Of a DNA stretch of 8,647 nt, positions 1 to 6,012 are shown one piece after another. Source of the DNA: Bacillota bacterium (GTDB lineage: Bacteria > Vulcanimicrobiota > JAMDEM01); assembly GCA_023486985.1 (NCBI GenBank), contig JAMDEM010000027.1, forward strand, positions 1-8,647, given 5' to 3'. The notes under the pieces were generated by a model. The model was not told the origin of the DNA, searched no databases, and saw only the letters and a list, made by a program, of their open reading frames with translations. Each line of letters begins with the position of its first letter. Position 1 is the first letter of the stretch. The position numbers were made by a program, and so were the translations under genes.

Positions 1-195
1 TTTTTTAAGAATATGTAAAATCAAAGAAAAGCGCATGAAATAAGGGTTTCACACACTATAAACCCTTCTTAACGGCACTGTTAAGGAATCTTTTTAAAAA
101 AAATTTGGAATTTTCCCTAAAAATAGGAGGAATTTTAAAGAGGGATATTAAATATTACTGTCCATAAAGAAACTTTAAGGAAAGGAGTGAATTAG
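1..195 (+). promoter_or_regulatory. A/T-rich leader upstream of the HU gene
   Basis: No gene is visible here. It holds two adjacent inverted repeats. The first is AAGGGTTT (42-49) with AAACCCTT (60-67), loop 10. The second is CTTAAC (68-73) with GTTAAG (80-85), loop 6, followed by a short T-run near 91-95. Together they could end an upstream transcript or act as an operator. A strong Shine-Dalgarno-like AGGAGG at 125-130 has no start codon at a usable distance. The true HU ribosome site is AAGGAG (182-187), 8 nt before the ATG. The HU promoter probably lies here, but I could not pick a convincing -35/-10 pair. Confidence 0.4.
68..95 (+). terminator. Possible weak terminator or operator hairpin
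   Basis: A 6-bp stem CTTAAC/GTTAAG with a 6-nt loop is followed after a few bases by CTTTTT. It sits right behind another 8-bp inverted repeat (42-67). The stem is A/T-rich and the T-run is displaced, so termination would be weak. A regulatory palindrome is equally possible. The gene it would serve lies outside the window. Confidence 0.25.
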
Positions 196-495
196 ATGGC
201 CGTCAAGACAAAGTCCAGAGTTATTGGTAAGGGTGAACTCATCGAGCTGGTATCCTCAAAGACAAAACTCTCCAAGAAGGACTCCGAAAAGGCACTCAAC
301 GCAGTTCTTGATACAATCAAGGACAGCCTCAAAAAGGGCAATGCAGTGAGATTGATTCCTTTCGGCAGCTTTGAGGTAAGAGAGAGAAAGGCTCGCACAG
401 GCAGAAACCCGCAGACCGGAGCCAAGATACACATCCGGGCTCGCAAAGTTCCAGCCTTTAGAGCAGGCAAGGGATTAAAGGAAGTTGTAAAATAA
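196..495 (+). CDS. hup: HU-family nucleoid DNA-binding protein
   Basis: Histone-like protein that binds and bends DNA as a dimer in the nucleoid. The 99-residue product shows the helical dimerisation half (about 10-50), then the family signature PFGSFEVRERKARTGRNP (residues 55-72). N71-P72 form the arm tip whose proline intercalates in known HU/IHF structures, and the C-terminal helix follows (about 86-98). It is about 9 residues longer than the usual 90 because of a basic N-terminal extension (MAVKTKSRV). No in-frame ATG, GTG or TTG lies between the ATG and the core, and AAGGAG sits 8 nt upstream, so the extension looks genuine. The gene is monocistronic: a structured repeat starts at its stop codon and a strong terminator follows. 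HU rather than IHF is likely but not proven from sequence alone. The symbol is generic. Confidence 0.96.
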   Translation: MAVKTKSRVIGKGELIELVSSKTKLSKKDSEKALNAVLDTIKDSLKKGNAVRLIPFGSFEVRERKARTGRNPQTGAKIHIRARKVPAFRAGKGLKEVVK

Positions 496-561
496 GCCAA
501 GCTTGTTTTGCAGATTGAGACCCCGCAGCAAAACTGCGGGGTATTCCTAAGCAAAATAAAA
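492..561 (+). repeat. 70-bp structured intergenic repeat, copy 1
   Basis: Matches the reverse complement of 6941-7010 at 67 of 70 positions by eye. It starts on the last base of the final HU sense codon, so the HU stop codon (493-495) lies inside it. The RNA can fold into an inner 9-bp stem ACCCCGCAG (520-528) with CTGCGGGGT (534-542), loop CAAAA, enclosed by an 8/8 internal loop. An outer stem pairs 503-511 with 551-559 and includes one G-U pair (505/557). No U-run follows, so it is not a standard intrinsic terminator. REP-like or small non-autonomous mobile repeats are the nearest known categories. Confidence 0.9.
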
Positions 562-579
562 ATCTGCCAGGAAAAAATT

Positions 580-608
580 AAAAGAGGAGCTTAAGCTCCT
601 CTTTTTTT
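580..608 (+). terminator. Intrinsic terminator after the HU gene
   Basis: Perfect 11-bp stem AAAAGAGGAGC (580-590) with GCTCCTCTTTT (595-605), loop TTAA, ending in seven Ts (602-608). It is symmetrical enough to work in both directions, but no minus-strand gene arrives here. It isolates HU from the DUF4126 gene. Confidence 0.9.
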
Positions 609-644
609 GTCCTGTTCTTCTAATTACTGGGCATAATGATATCC

Positions 645-650
645 GGAGGG
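645..650 (+). promoter_or_regulatory. Ribosome binding site deciding the DUF4126 start
   Basis: GGAGGG lies 3 nt before the ATG at 654. It falls inside the reading frame if the upstream ATG at 636 is used, and that ATG has no Shine-Dalgarno sequence. This favours 654 as the start. Confidence 0.7.
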
Positions 651-653
651 AAA

Positions 654-1223
654 ATGGAAGAAATTCTATCAGGAATAGCAAAAGGGGTCGGCATCGCCGG
701 CGGGGCAGGGTTTAGAGCATTCATTCCCCTTCTTATAATAAATATTCTCGCCAGATTCAATTATCTCAGCCTTCAATCAAATTTTCAATGGCTTGCCAGC
801 GATTGGATGCTTGTAATCCTAATCGCCCTTACCTTGGCGGAAGTCCTTCTTGATAAGGTACCGCCCCTTGATAATTTTATTGATGCCTTTCAAATTTTTG
901 CCCGCCCCATATCAGGAACCGTTGCAGCCGCATCCCTTCTGAATTATGCAAACCCCATTTCAAACTGGATTACAGGTCTTATCATAGCCTTAATAATATC
1001 CTTTCCCTTTCATGTATTTAAGTCTTCAGGCAGAATGATTTTTTCCGACAGCCTTCCCCCCTATAAAAATTCTTTAAGTGTTTTTCTTGAGGATATAATT
1101 TCCCTGGCAATATCAATAACTGCTGTTCTTCTCCCAGTTGTCTCCTTTGTTATGGTTGCAGTTCTCCTTATCTTTATCTTAAGAGCAATTAAAAATCTGC
1201 AGACACGACTTATTTCGGAATAA
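654..1223 (+). CDS. DUF4126 family membrane protein
   Basis: Integral membrane protein of unknown function. The 189-residue product carries features I associate with DUF4126: an N-terminal GAGFRAFIPLL motif (residues 17-27), a LASDWMLVILIALTLAEVLLDKVP segment (about 47-70) and the following PLDNFIDAF. Hydrophobic stretches at about 12-33, 50-66, 86-98, 104-122 and 146-178 indicate four to five membrane passes. The same frame is open to an ATG at 636 (195 residues), but GGAGGG just before 654 supports the shorter form. It lies after the HU terminator and 163 bp before the histidine kinase, probably as its own unit. Family assignment is from recognition of motifs; no biochemical role can be given. 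Confidence 0.85.
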   Translation: MEEILSGIAKGVGIAGGAGFRAFIPLLIINILARFNYLSLQSNFQWLASDWMLVILIALTLAEVLLDKVPPLDNFIDAFQIFARPISGTVAAASLLNYANPISNWITGLIIALIISFPFHVFKSSGRMIFSDSLPPYKNSLSVFLEDIISLAISITAVLLPVVSFVMVAVLLIFILRAIKNLQTRLISE

Positions 1224-1386
1224 CCCTCTTTGACAAGGTTCCTATGTTTATTTTTCATATTTTCAGGGTATAACTTCTACTCCAGCGAATACTGTAAAGA
1301 ATTGATGCACTAATATCTCTTTTCACTTCTCAATCATTAAAATATTTTAAAAACTTTGGGAAGTCTTGATAACATAAGGAGAAACT
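1224..1386 (+). other. Intergenic region before the histidine kinase gene
   Basis: A 163-bp A/T-rich gap with no gene and no strong hairpin. It holds TTGACA at 1230-1235 and TATAAC at 1269-1274, but they are 33 nt apart and do not make one promoter. TAAAAT at 1338-1343 is a fair -10 without a matching -35. The kinase ribosome site AAGGAG is at 1376-1381, 5 nt before its ATG. A kinase promoter probably lies here but cannot be placed. Confidence 0.35.
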
Positions 1387-3609
1387 ATGGACAAAAAACT
1401 TCGTGTTCTGATACTTGAAGATGTCCCTGTTGATGCAGAATTGACGGAGCGGGAACTACGTAAATCCGGTATGAAATTTTCTTCAAAGCGCGTAGAAACA
1501 AAAGACGATTTCCTGCAAGAACTTCATGGCTTCATGCCCCACATTATACTTGCAGACTATTCTCTGCCGTCTTTCGACGGCGTGTCAGCATTAAAAATTA
1601 CACGCGAAAAAATGATTGACGTTCCTTTTATCTTTGTCTCCGGGGCGATAGGTGAAGAAACGGCAATTGAAACACTTAAAGAAGGAGCAACAGATTACGT
1701 TCTCAAACACCGGCTGGCAAGACTTCCTCTTGCCGTGAAGCGTGCATTACTGGAACATGAGGAATGCGCCGAGCGTAAACGTGCAGAAAAGGAACTCCGT
1801 TTACTAAATGAGCAATTAGAGCACCGGGTTATTGAGAGAACAAAACAGCTTAAAGCAGTAAATGAAAAACTTGAAAAAGAAATCATAGAGCGCAGTCACG
1901 TAGAAACAGCCTTGCGCAAAGTCAACCGGGCATTAAAGACGATTGCTTCATCCAACCAGGCATTGATTGAGGCAAAAGAAGAAACAGGACTGATGGATGA
2001 AATATGCCGAATTGCAGTAGAAGTTGGTGGATATTCCCTGGCGTGGGTGGGATTTTCCGAGGATAATAAGGAAAAAACCGTTCATCTGGTGGCGCAAGCA
2101 GGCTTTGAGGAAGGGTATCTCAAAAAAATAAAAACCACCTGGGCTGATAATGAATTTGGCCGGGGACCCACCGGAAAAGCCATCCGGACGGGCAAGCCAT
2201 GCATCGTAAGAAATGCTCTCACTGATCCTGACTGTGAACCCTGGCGGGCAGAAGCTGTTAAATGTGGTTATGCATCTTTGCTGGCTCTTCCTCTTATTTT
2301 CAACGGCAAAACTTTCGGAGCGCTGAACATTTATGCCGCAGAAACAGATGCTTTTGACCTTAAAGAAGTGCAGATGCTGAGTGAACTCTCCAGCGACCTT
2401 TCATACGGCATTATGACGCTTCGCCTGCGGGAAGAACAGAAAAAACTTGAACAGCAGCTGATCCAATCACAGAAGATGGAAGCGCTGGGGCTAATAGCCG
2501 GCGGCATTGCCCATGACTTTAATAACCTGCTCACCGCCATACTGGGAAATGCTGAGTTTGGATTGATGAAGCTGAAACAATCCGAACCGTTATACCAGAT
2601 ACTCTCAGAAATCCAAGAAGCCGGTCAAAGAGCTGCCATACTCACCCGGCGCCTCCTTGCTTTCAGCCGCCGTCAGGTTCTGCAGCCCAGAGAGGTAAAT
2701 GTTGCCGGTATATTAACTGATTTCTCACGTACGCTTGTACGCCTTATAGGCGAAGATATTGAGCTGAAAAAGGATGTCCCTCGTAACCTTAGCAATATAT
2801 ATATTGACCCGGGAGCACTGGAACAAATTGTTATGAACCTTGCCGTTAATGCCCGGGACGCAATGCCTCTAGGAGGAACATTTGCAATCAAAGCTCAGAA
2901 TATCCATCTGGATGAAGCTTTCAGCCGTATGCTCCTGGATGCAAAACCGGGGGATTATGTTAAGATTTCCATAATGGATACCGGCAGCGGGATTGATGAA
3001 AACAACCTTCAAAAAATATTTGAACCCTTCTTCACAACCAAGGAGAAAGGAACGGGGCTTGGGCTTTCAATTGTTTATGGAATTGTGAAACAACACGGGG
3101 GGTTTATTACGGTATCAAGCCAGCCGGATCATGGCTGCAGGTTTGAAGTTTACTTCCCTGTTTGCAAAAAAATACCCGAAGATAAAAAAGCGGAAGCGCC
3201 GGCTAAAACCATACCGGGCGGCACAGAGCTTATCCTTGTAGCTGACGATGAAGAACAGGTAAGAGAGCTGATAAAAACATTTCTTGAAAAATTAAATTAC
3301 AAAGTTATACTGGCACGGGACGGCGAAGAAGCAGTGCAGATGTTCACCGGAAATAGAAATAAAATTGATCTTGTTATTCTTGATGCAATTATGCCGAAAC
3401 TGAGTGGTCCAAAGGCGTACGAAAAAATGCGCATTATTATGCCCGATTTAAAATGTTTATTTGTGACCGGCTACAGCGATGAAATCAGCCGGAAATATTT
3501 TGACGGAAGTTTGAGCATCCCTTTCATTTATAAGCCCATCTCCTTTAACGATCTTGGGCTTAGAGTACGCAAAATATTGGATAAAGCAGAAAAGAATATT
3601 GTATTGTAA
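1387..3609 (+). CDS. Hybrid sensor histidine kinase with two receiver domains and a GAF domain
   Basis: Cytoplasmic two-component kinase, 740 residues, no membrane segment. Domains in order: receiver 1 (about 5-120; E11/D12, phospho-acceptor D57, S85, K107); a charged coiled coil (about 125-180); a GAF sensor domain (about 190-345); HisKA with H376 in GGIAHDFNNLL; HATPase with N-box N484/N488, G1 box DTGSGI (531-536), FEPFFTTK (545-552) and GTGLGLS (555-561); and receiver 2 (about 613-732; D620/D621, D666, T694, K716). All catalytic residues of the kinase and both receivers are present, so it should be active. It can take phosphoryl input at the N-terminal receiver and relay to the C-terminal one. 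There is no DNA-binding output, Hpt protein or separate response regulator nearby, so its partner is encoded elsewhere. The signal sensed by GAF is unknown. The start is set by AAGGAG 5 nt before the ATG. Confidence 0.95.
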   Translation: MDKKLRVLILEDVPVDAELTERELRKSGMKFSSKRVETKDDFLQELHGFMPHIILADYSLPSFDGVSALKITREKMIDVPFIFVSGAIGEETAIETLKEGATDYVLKHRLARLPLAVKRALLEHEECAERKRAEKELRLLNEQLEHRVIERTKQLKAVNEKLEKEIIERSHVETALRKVNRALKTIASSNQALIEAKEETGLMDEICRIAVEVGGYSLAWVGFSEDNKEKTVHLVAQAGFEEGYLKKIKTTWADNEFGRGPTGKAIRTGKPCIVRNALTDPDCEPWRAEAVKCGYASLLALPLIFNGKTFGALNIYAAETDAFDLKEVQMLSELSSDLSYGIMTLRLREEQKKLEQQLIQSQKMEALGLIAGGIAHDFNNLLTAILGNAEFGLMKLKQSEPLYQILSEIQEAGQRAAILTRRLLAFSRRQVLQPREVNVAGILTDFSRTLVRLIGEDIELKKDVPRNLSNIYIDPGALEQIVMNLAVNARDAMPLGGTFAIKAQNIHLDEAFSRMLLDAKPGDYVKISIMDTGSGIDENNLQKIFEPFFTTKEKGTGLGLSIVYGIVKQHGGFITVSSQPDHGCRFEVYFPVCKKIPEDKKAEAPAKTIPGGTELILVADDEEQVRELIKTFLEKLNYKVILARDGEEAVQMFTGNRNKIDLVILDAIMPKLSGPKAYEKMRIIMPDLKCLFVTGYSDEISRKYFDGSLSIPFIYKPISFNDLGLRVRKILDKAEKNIVL

Positions 3610-3637
3610 CAAATATATATTATATAATAACTAAGTT
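3599..3637 (+). promoter_or_regulatory. Possible promoter giving a near-leaderless transcript
   Basis: A perfect -10 box TATAAT sits at 3623-3628, in a run of alternating A/T. A weak -35 (TTGTAT, 3599-3604, 3 of 6) lies 18 bp upstream. Transcription would begin near 3635, only a few bases before the ATG at 3638. That fits the absence of any Shine-Dalgarno sequence there. The A/T richness makes a chance TATAAT quite possible. Confidence 0.4.
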
Positions 3638-4309
3638 ATGGAATTTTTTGTTTTTCTTGCAATTTTAGCTGTGGTTTTTCTCTGCATTTTTTTTATTGCC
3701 CGGGCATTTGCCCGGACAACATTAAATCCGGCTCTGGAAATTAAGCCTCAAAACATAAGCCCCGGAGAAACCGTAAATATAAGCTTGAATCTTAACCCGG
3801 GCAGGGATTTGATTGTAAACGGCATAACTGCATACCTGACCTGCTATCAGATTTACAGCAAGGGAGTTGGAGGAATAACAACCCGGAATGAAACTGCAGG
3901 AATATTATTAAGCCTTTTTCTTTCCCTTCTAAACCTCTCTTCATCCGATAAATCCGGTTATGAACAAAGCATTCTTTATAAGGCTGAACTGCCTATATAC
4001 AAAGAAATTAATCTCAGCGCCGGCAAGGATTACTTATTTGCGGGAGAAATGACTGTCCCTGAAGACAGTATGCCCACGGATGACATTGCGCCTCTTACCG
4101 TTAAATGGCAGGTTGAAGCTTCAATAAAAATTAAAAATTTCCCGGAGGCAAATGTTTCAAAAGAACTTCTCGTCCAAAGAAAAATCACGACTCCACTGAG
4201 CAGTGAAGTGATTAAACCAAGCAAGCTTATTAAAAGAAAAGATCCTACCCGGGAAGAGAAGGATCCTTTTCAATATCTTGAAATAGAGGAGAAAAAACCT
4301 ACTGATTGA
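3638..4309 (+). CDS. Membrane-anchored beta-rich protein, function unknown
   Basis: I do not recognise this 223-residue protein. Residues 1-22 form a strongly hydrophobic anchor (MEFFVFLAILAVVFLCIFFI) followed by ARAFAR, which suggests one N-terminal membrane segment. The rest is rich in predicted beta strands with alternating hydrophobic residues (for example 35-52, 60-73, 106-119, 150-165). A charged C-terminal tail of about 35 residues follows. The pattern of an LxLNPGRDLIVNGITAYLTC stretch and a later WQVEASIKI strand faintly recalls arrestin-like/Spo0M sandwich proteins; this is a low-confidence idea. An in-frame TAA two codons before the ATG rules out a longer protein, and there is no ribosome site. 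It lies 28 nt after the kinase gene and overlaps the YHS gene tail-to-tail by 11 bp. Confidence 0.75.
   Translation: MEFFVFLAILAVVFLCIFFIARAFARTTLNPALEIKPQNISPGETVNISLNLNPGRDLIVNGITAYLTCYQIYSKGVGGITTRNETAGILLSLFLSLLNLSSSDKSGYEQSILYKAELPIYKEINLSAGKDYLFAGEMTVPEDSMPTDDIAPLTVKWQVEASIKIKNFPEANVSKELLVQRKITTPLSSEVIKPSKLIKRKDPTREEKDPFQYLEIEEKKPTD
4231..4270 (-). terminator. Likely terminator of the minus-strand operon, inside the convergent gene
   Basis: Read on the minus strand, GATCCT and AGGATC (plus 4260-4265 and 4241-4246) pair around a 13-nt loop. The flanking AAAA/TTTT can extend the stem past a one-base bulge, and the run TTTTCTTTT follows. It sits about 30 nt beyond the YHS stop codon, as a terminator should, yet inside the coding 3' end of the 3638-4309 gene. 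On the plus strand it also ends in CTTTT, but that would cut the plus gene short. Confidence 0.45.
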
Positions 4310-4835
4310 TAGGAGTCTCTTCTATCGGCGTTTCCTCAATGGGTACTTCCTCTATCGGTGTTTCCTCAATGGGAGTCTCGCCCGGGCTAACCTGCGGGCT
4401 TTTTGTCTTTGTGGCGGTCGGCTCCGCCGATGGAGCTGCCGATGGCGTCCCTGTTTGAGGCGAAGAAGGAACAGTAATCTTTACCTTTATCTTTACCGGA
4501 AGATAATTTATGGGATTTTTCTGAAAAGCATCAAAACATTCTTTCCGGTCAAAGTAAAACATATGGCCCGAGTATTCCATTTTAAATGGCGCATTTACCG
4601 GGTCAACTTCCATGCCGCAGACCGGGTCTTTTTCCGGAATTGCAGGCGGCTGGGTTGAAACACCGGCAGGACTCTGCGGCTGTGTCTGCCGGACAATAAC
4701 TTCAGCAGATGAAGGCTGAGTCCTGAAAGCTCCAGCCAGAAGATAAACCCCTAGTGCAATTATAGCTAAAGAAACAGCCGCTATAACAAGCCATTTTTTG
4801 GGAGAAATATAATGTTCGGAATTCAAATCATTCAC
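4299..4835 (-). CDS. Membrane-anchored YHS-domain protein with C-terminal pentapeptide repeats
   Basis: A 178-residue protein: hydrophobic anchor at about 15-37, then a Pro/Ser/Gln-rich linker. A YHS domain follows (about 69-111) with PVCGM (C73), FYFD and ECFDAFQKNP (C100). A Pro/Thr/Ser-rich stretch comes next, then five copies of a (T/V)PIEE-type pentapeptide (154-177). YHS domains occur in metal-handling proteins, so a metal or redox role outside the membrane is plausible. The usual FCS cysteine is replaced by D96, leaving two of the typical three cysteines. The start is unusual: GTG at 4835 overlaps the previous stop (GTGA), while an in-frame TTG at 4826 lies 8 nt after AGGAG and may be the real one. 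The overlap implies translational coupling to the GGDEF-like gene. The function is inferred only. Confidence 0.85.
   Translation of the reverse strand: MNDLNSEHYISPKKWLVIAAVSLAIIALGVYLLAGAFRTQPSSAEVIVRQTQPQSPAGVSTQPPAIPEKDPVCGMEVDPVNAPFKMEYSGHMFYFDRKECFDAFQKNPINYLPVKIKVKITVPSSPQTGTPSAAPSAEPTATKTKSPQVSPGETPIEETPIEEVPIEETPIEETPINQ
4306..4380 (-). repeat. 30-bp imperfect tandem repeat encoding the PIEE tail
   Basis: Bases 4321-4350 and 4351-4380 are two adjacent 30-bp units sharing TCTATCGG, GTTTCCTCAATGGG and similar ends, with a few differences. A further partial unit lies at 4306-4320. Each 30-bp unit encodes two pentapeptides of the (T/V)PIEE type in the YHS protein. Such repeats can change length by slippage, always in frame because the unit is a multiple of three. 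Confidence 0.8.
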
Positions 4836-6010
4836 TCCTGTTCACTCTTTTTATGCTTTGTATATTCTGTATCATTATAACAGATAATTCTGTTTTTCCC
4901 AGTTGATTCTGCGACCGTCAGGGCATCTGAGGCTCTTTCCATCAAAATATCAACAAGCTCCGGTTTTTCCCTGATTGACGGAACATCCATATCTGAAAAA
5001 TTGTCTGGAAAAACCGCCATTCCCGCACCTGCTTCCACGGAAAGGGTGCGCTGTTCACCATTAATCGACAGATGAGAAATCTTGTCCATTATCCTGTCCA
5101 TTATTATAAGAGCTCTTTCAATTGCAGAGGCAACGAAAATCAGGTAAAACCTTCCTTCGAATCTTATAACGGCATCACCGCCTCTTAATGAACTTCTTAT
5201 AATCTTTGCAATTTTTTCAAAAGACCCGGCGGCAGTTGTTTCAGTTTTTATGACTGCGAAACTAAAGAATTCTTCAATTAAAAGAGCTTCCTTGATATGT
5301 TTAAAAAGCTTCTTCTTCAAATCAGAAAGATTTTCTGCGCCTTCAAGAGCCTCCTCAAAAGATGCCCTGCTCCCTTCTTCCTCAATTTTTTTGATTTCTT
5401 TTTTCAGTTCATCTGTGCTGGGGGTTCTTAACCAGAGTCTTTGAATCAGGTAACCAATGCTTGCAGAAATATAGGGAAGAACAAGATAAGTGCCAAGGTC
5501 TATGGCTAAATTTTTATAATCTCCATAAAACTGATCATGCTGGGCAGGGGATAAAATTCCCGGTACCCAGCCAAAGTAATCCAGAACAACTGCAGCACCG
5601 TAAAAAATCCAGGCAAGGGTTGCAACGGCATAAACGCCCTTTGCCCTTAAGACAAGTCCGGAAAGAAAGCATTCCATGATAAAAAGAAATTTAAAAAAGC
5701 TTGCTGCGCCGCCGGTAAAATGAACAAGCAAAGTTATATAGACAATGCTTCCGACTGAGCCGATAAATTTAAAAACATTAAACTTGTACCTGGCAATTAC
5801 AAGAATCTGGAAGAGCTTATTGTAAATCACGCCATAATATAAAATCAGCAAAGCAACAAGAACCGTGCAATAAACCGGGGAATAATCAGGAATTATTATG
5901 GGAACAAGAAATATTGCTGCCACAGAGAAAAGAGCTAAAATAAAAACCCTTATCTCATCAATCCGCCATATGCTTTTATCTTCCTGAAGAAGCTTATTGA
6001 TAAAAATCAT
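4832..6010 (-). CDS. Polytopic membrane protein with a degenerate GGDEF domain
   Basis: A 392-residue protein. The N-terminal half has about six hydrophobic segments (roughly 21-40, 45-65, 83-98, 104-121, 126-146, 172-192), followed by a charged helical linker (200-240). The C-terminal half (about 243-380) reads as a GGDEF fold: LRGGDAVIRFEGRFYLIF (275-292), SVEAGAGMAVFP (324-335) and ASDALTVAESTGKNRI (360-375), the last matching the usual ADxALYxAKxxGxNR end. The GGDEF loop itself is FEGRF (284-288), so the metal- and substrate-binding residues of diguanylate cyclases are missing. It is probably not an active cyclase and may sense nucleotide or act structurally. The start is 2 nt after the upstream stop, with AAGG touching the ATG, suggesting translational coupling. 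The downstream overlap with the YHS gene is 4 nt. Confidence 0.85.
   Translation of the reverse strand: MIFINKLLQEDKSIWRIDEIRVFILALFSVAAIFLVPIIIPDYSPVYCTVLVALLILYYGVIYNKLFQILVIARYKFNVFKFIGSVGSIVYITLLVHFTGGAASFFKFLFIMECFLSGLVLRAKGVYAVATLAWIFYGAAVVLDYFGWVPGILSPAQHDQFYGDYKNLAIDLGTYLVLPYISASIGYLIQRLWLRTPSTDELKKEIKKIEEEGSRASFEEALEGAENLSDLKKKLFKHIKEALLIEEFFSFAVIKTETTAAGSFEKIAKIIRSSLRGGDAVIRFEGRFYLIFVASAIERALIIMDRIMDKISHLSINGEQRTLSVEAGAGMAVFPDNFSDMDVPSIREKPELVDILMERASDALTVAESTGKNRIICYNDTEYTKHKKSEQE
4835..4839 (-). promoter_or_regulatory. Ribosome binding site favouring a TTG start for the YHS gene
   Basis: AGGAG, inside the last codons of the upstream gene, is 8 nt from TTG (4826) but directly abuts GTG (4835). 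Normal spacing favours the TTG, giving a protein three residues shorter. Confidence 0.45.
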
Positions 6011-6012
6011 CC

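Noticed and set aside
192..554. Open reading frame of 120 codons on the minus strand across the HU gene
   Set aside because: It is antisense to a clear HU gene and its first codons are the repeat copy. There is no ribosome site or family resemblance.
515..561. Repeat hairpin as an intrinsic terminator
   Set aside because: The stem is G/C-rich, but TATTCC and then GCAAAATAAAA follow rather than a T-run, on either strand. The real terminator is at 580-608.
492..561. Repeat as an integron attC site or CRISPR unit
   Set aside because: There is no GTTRRRY-type core, no integrase, no array of regularly spaced copies and no cas gene. The two copies are 6.4 kb apart and inverted.
636..653. ATG at 636 as start of the DUF4126 gene
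   Set aside because: It has no Shine-Dalgarno sequence, and the clear GGAGGG site would fall inside the coding region just before a second in-frame ATG.
1230..1274. TTGACA (1230) plus TATAAC (1269) as a kinase promoter
   Set aside because: Spacing of 33 nt is far from the 16-18 nt needed, and no better -10 lies at the right distance from TTGACA.
4829..4831. ATG at 4831 on the minus strand as the YHS start
   Set aside because: It is out of frame with the YHS protein and meets TGA after two codons.
5130..5180. GGDEF-like protein as an active diguanylate cyclase
   Set aside because: The signature loop reads FEGRF, lacking the acidic and glycine residues needed for GTP and metal binding.
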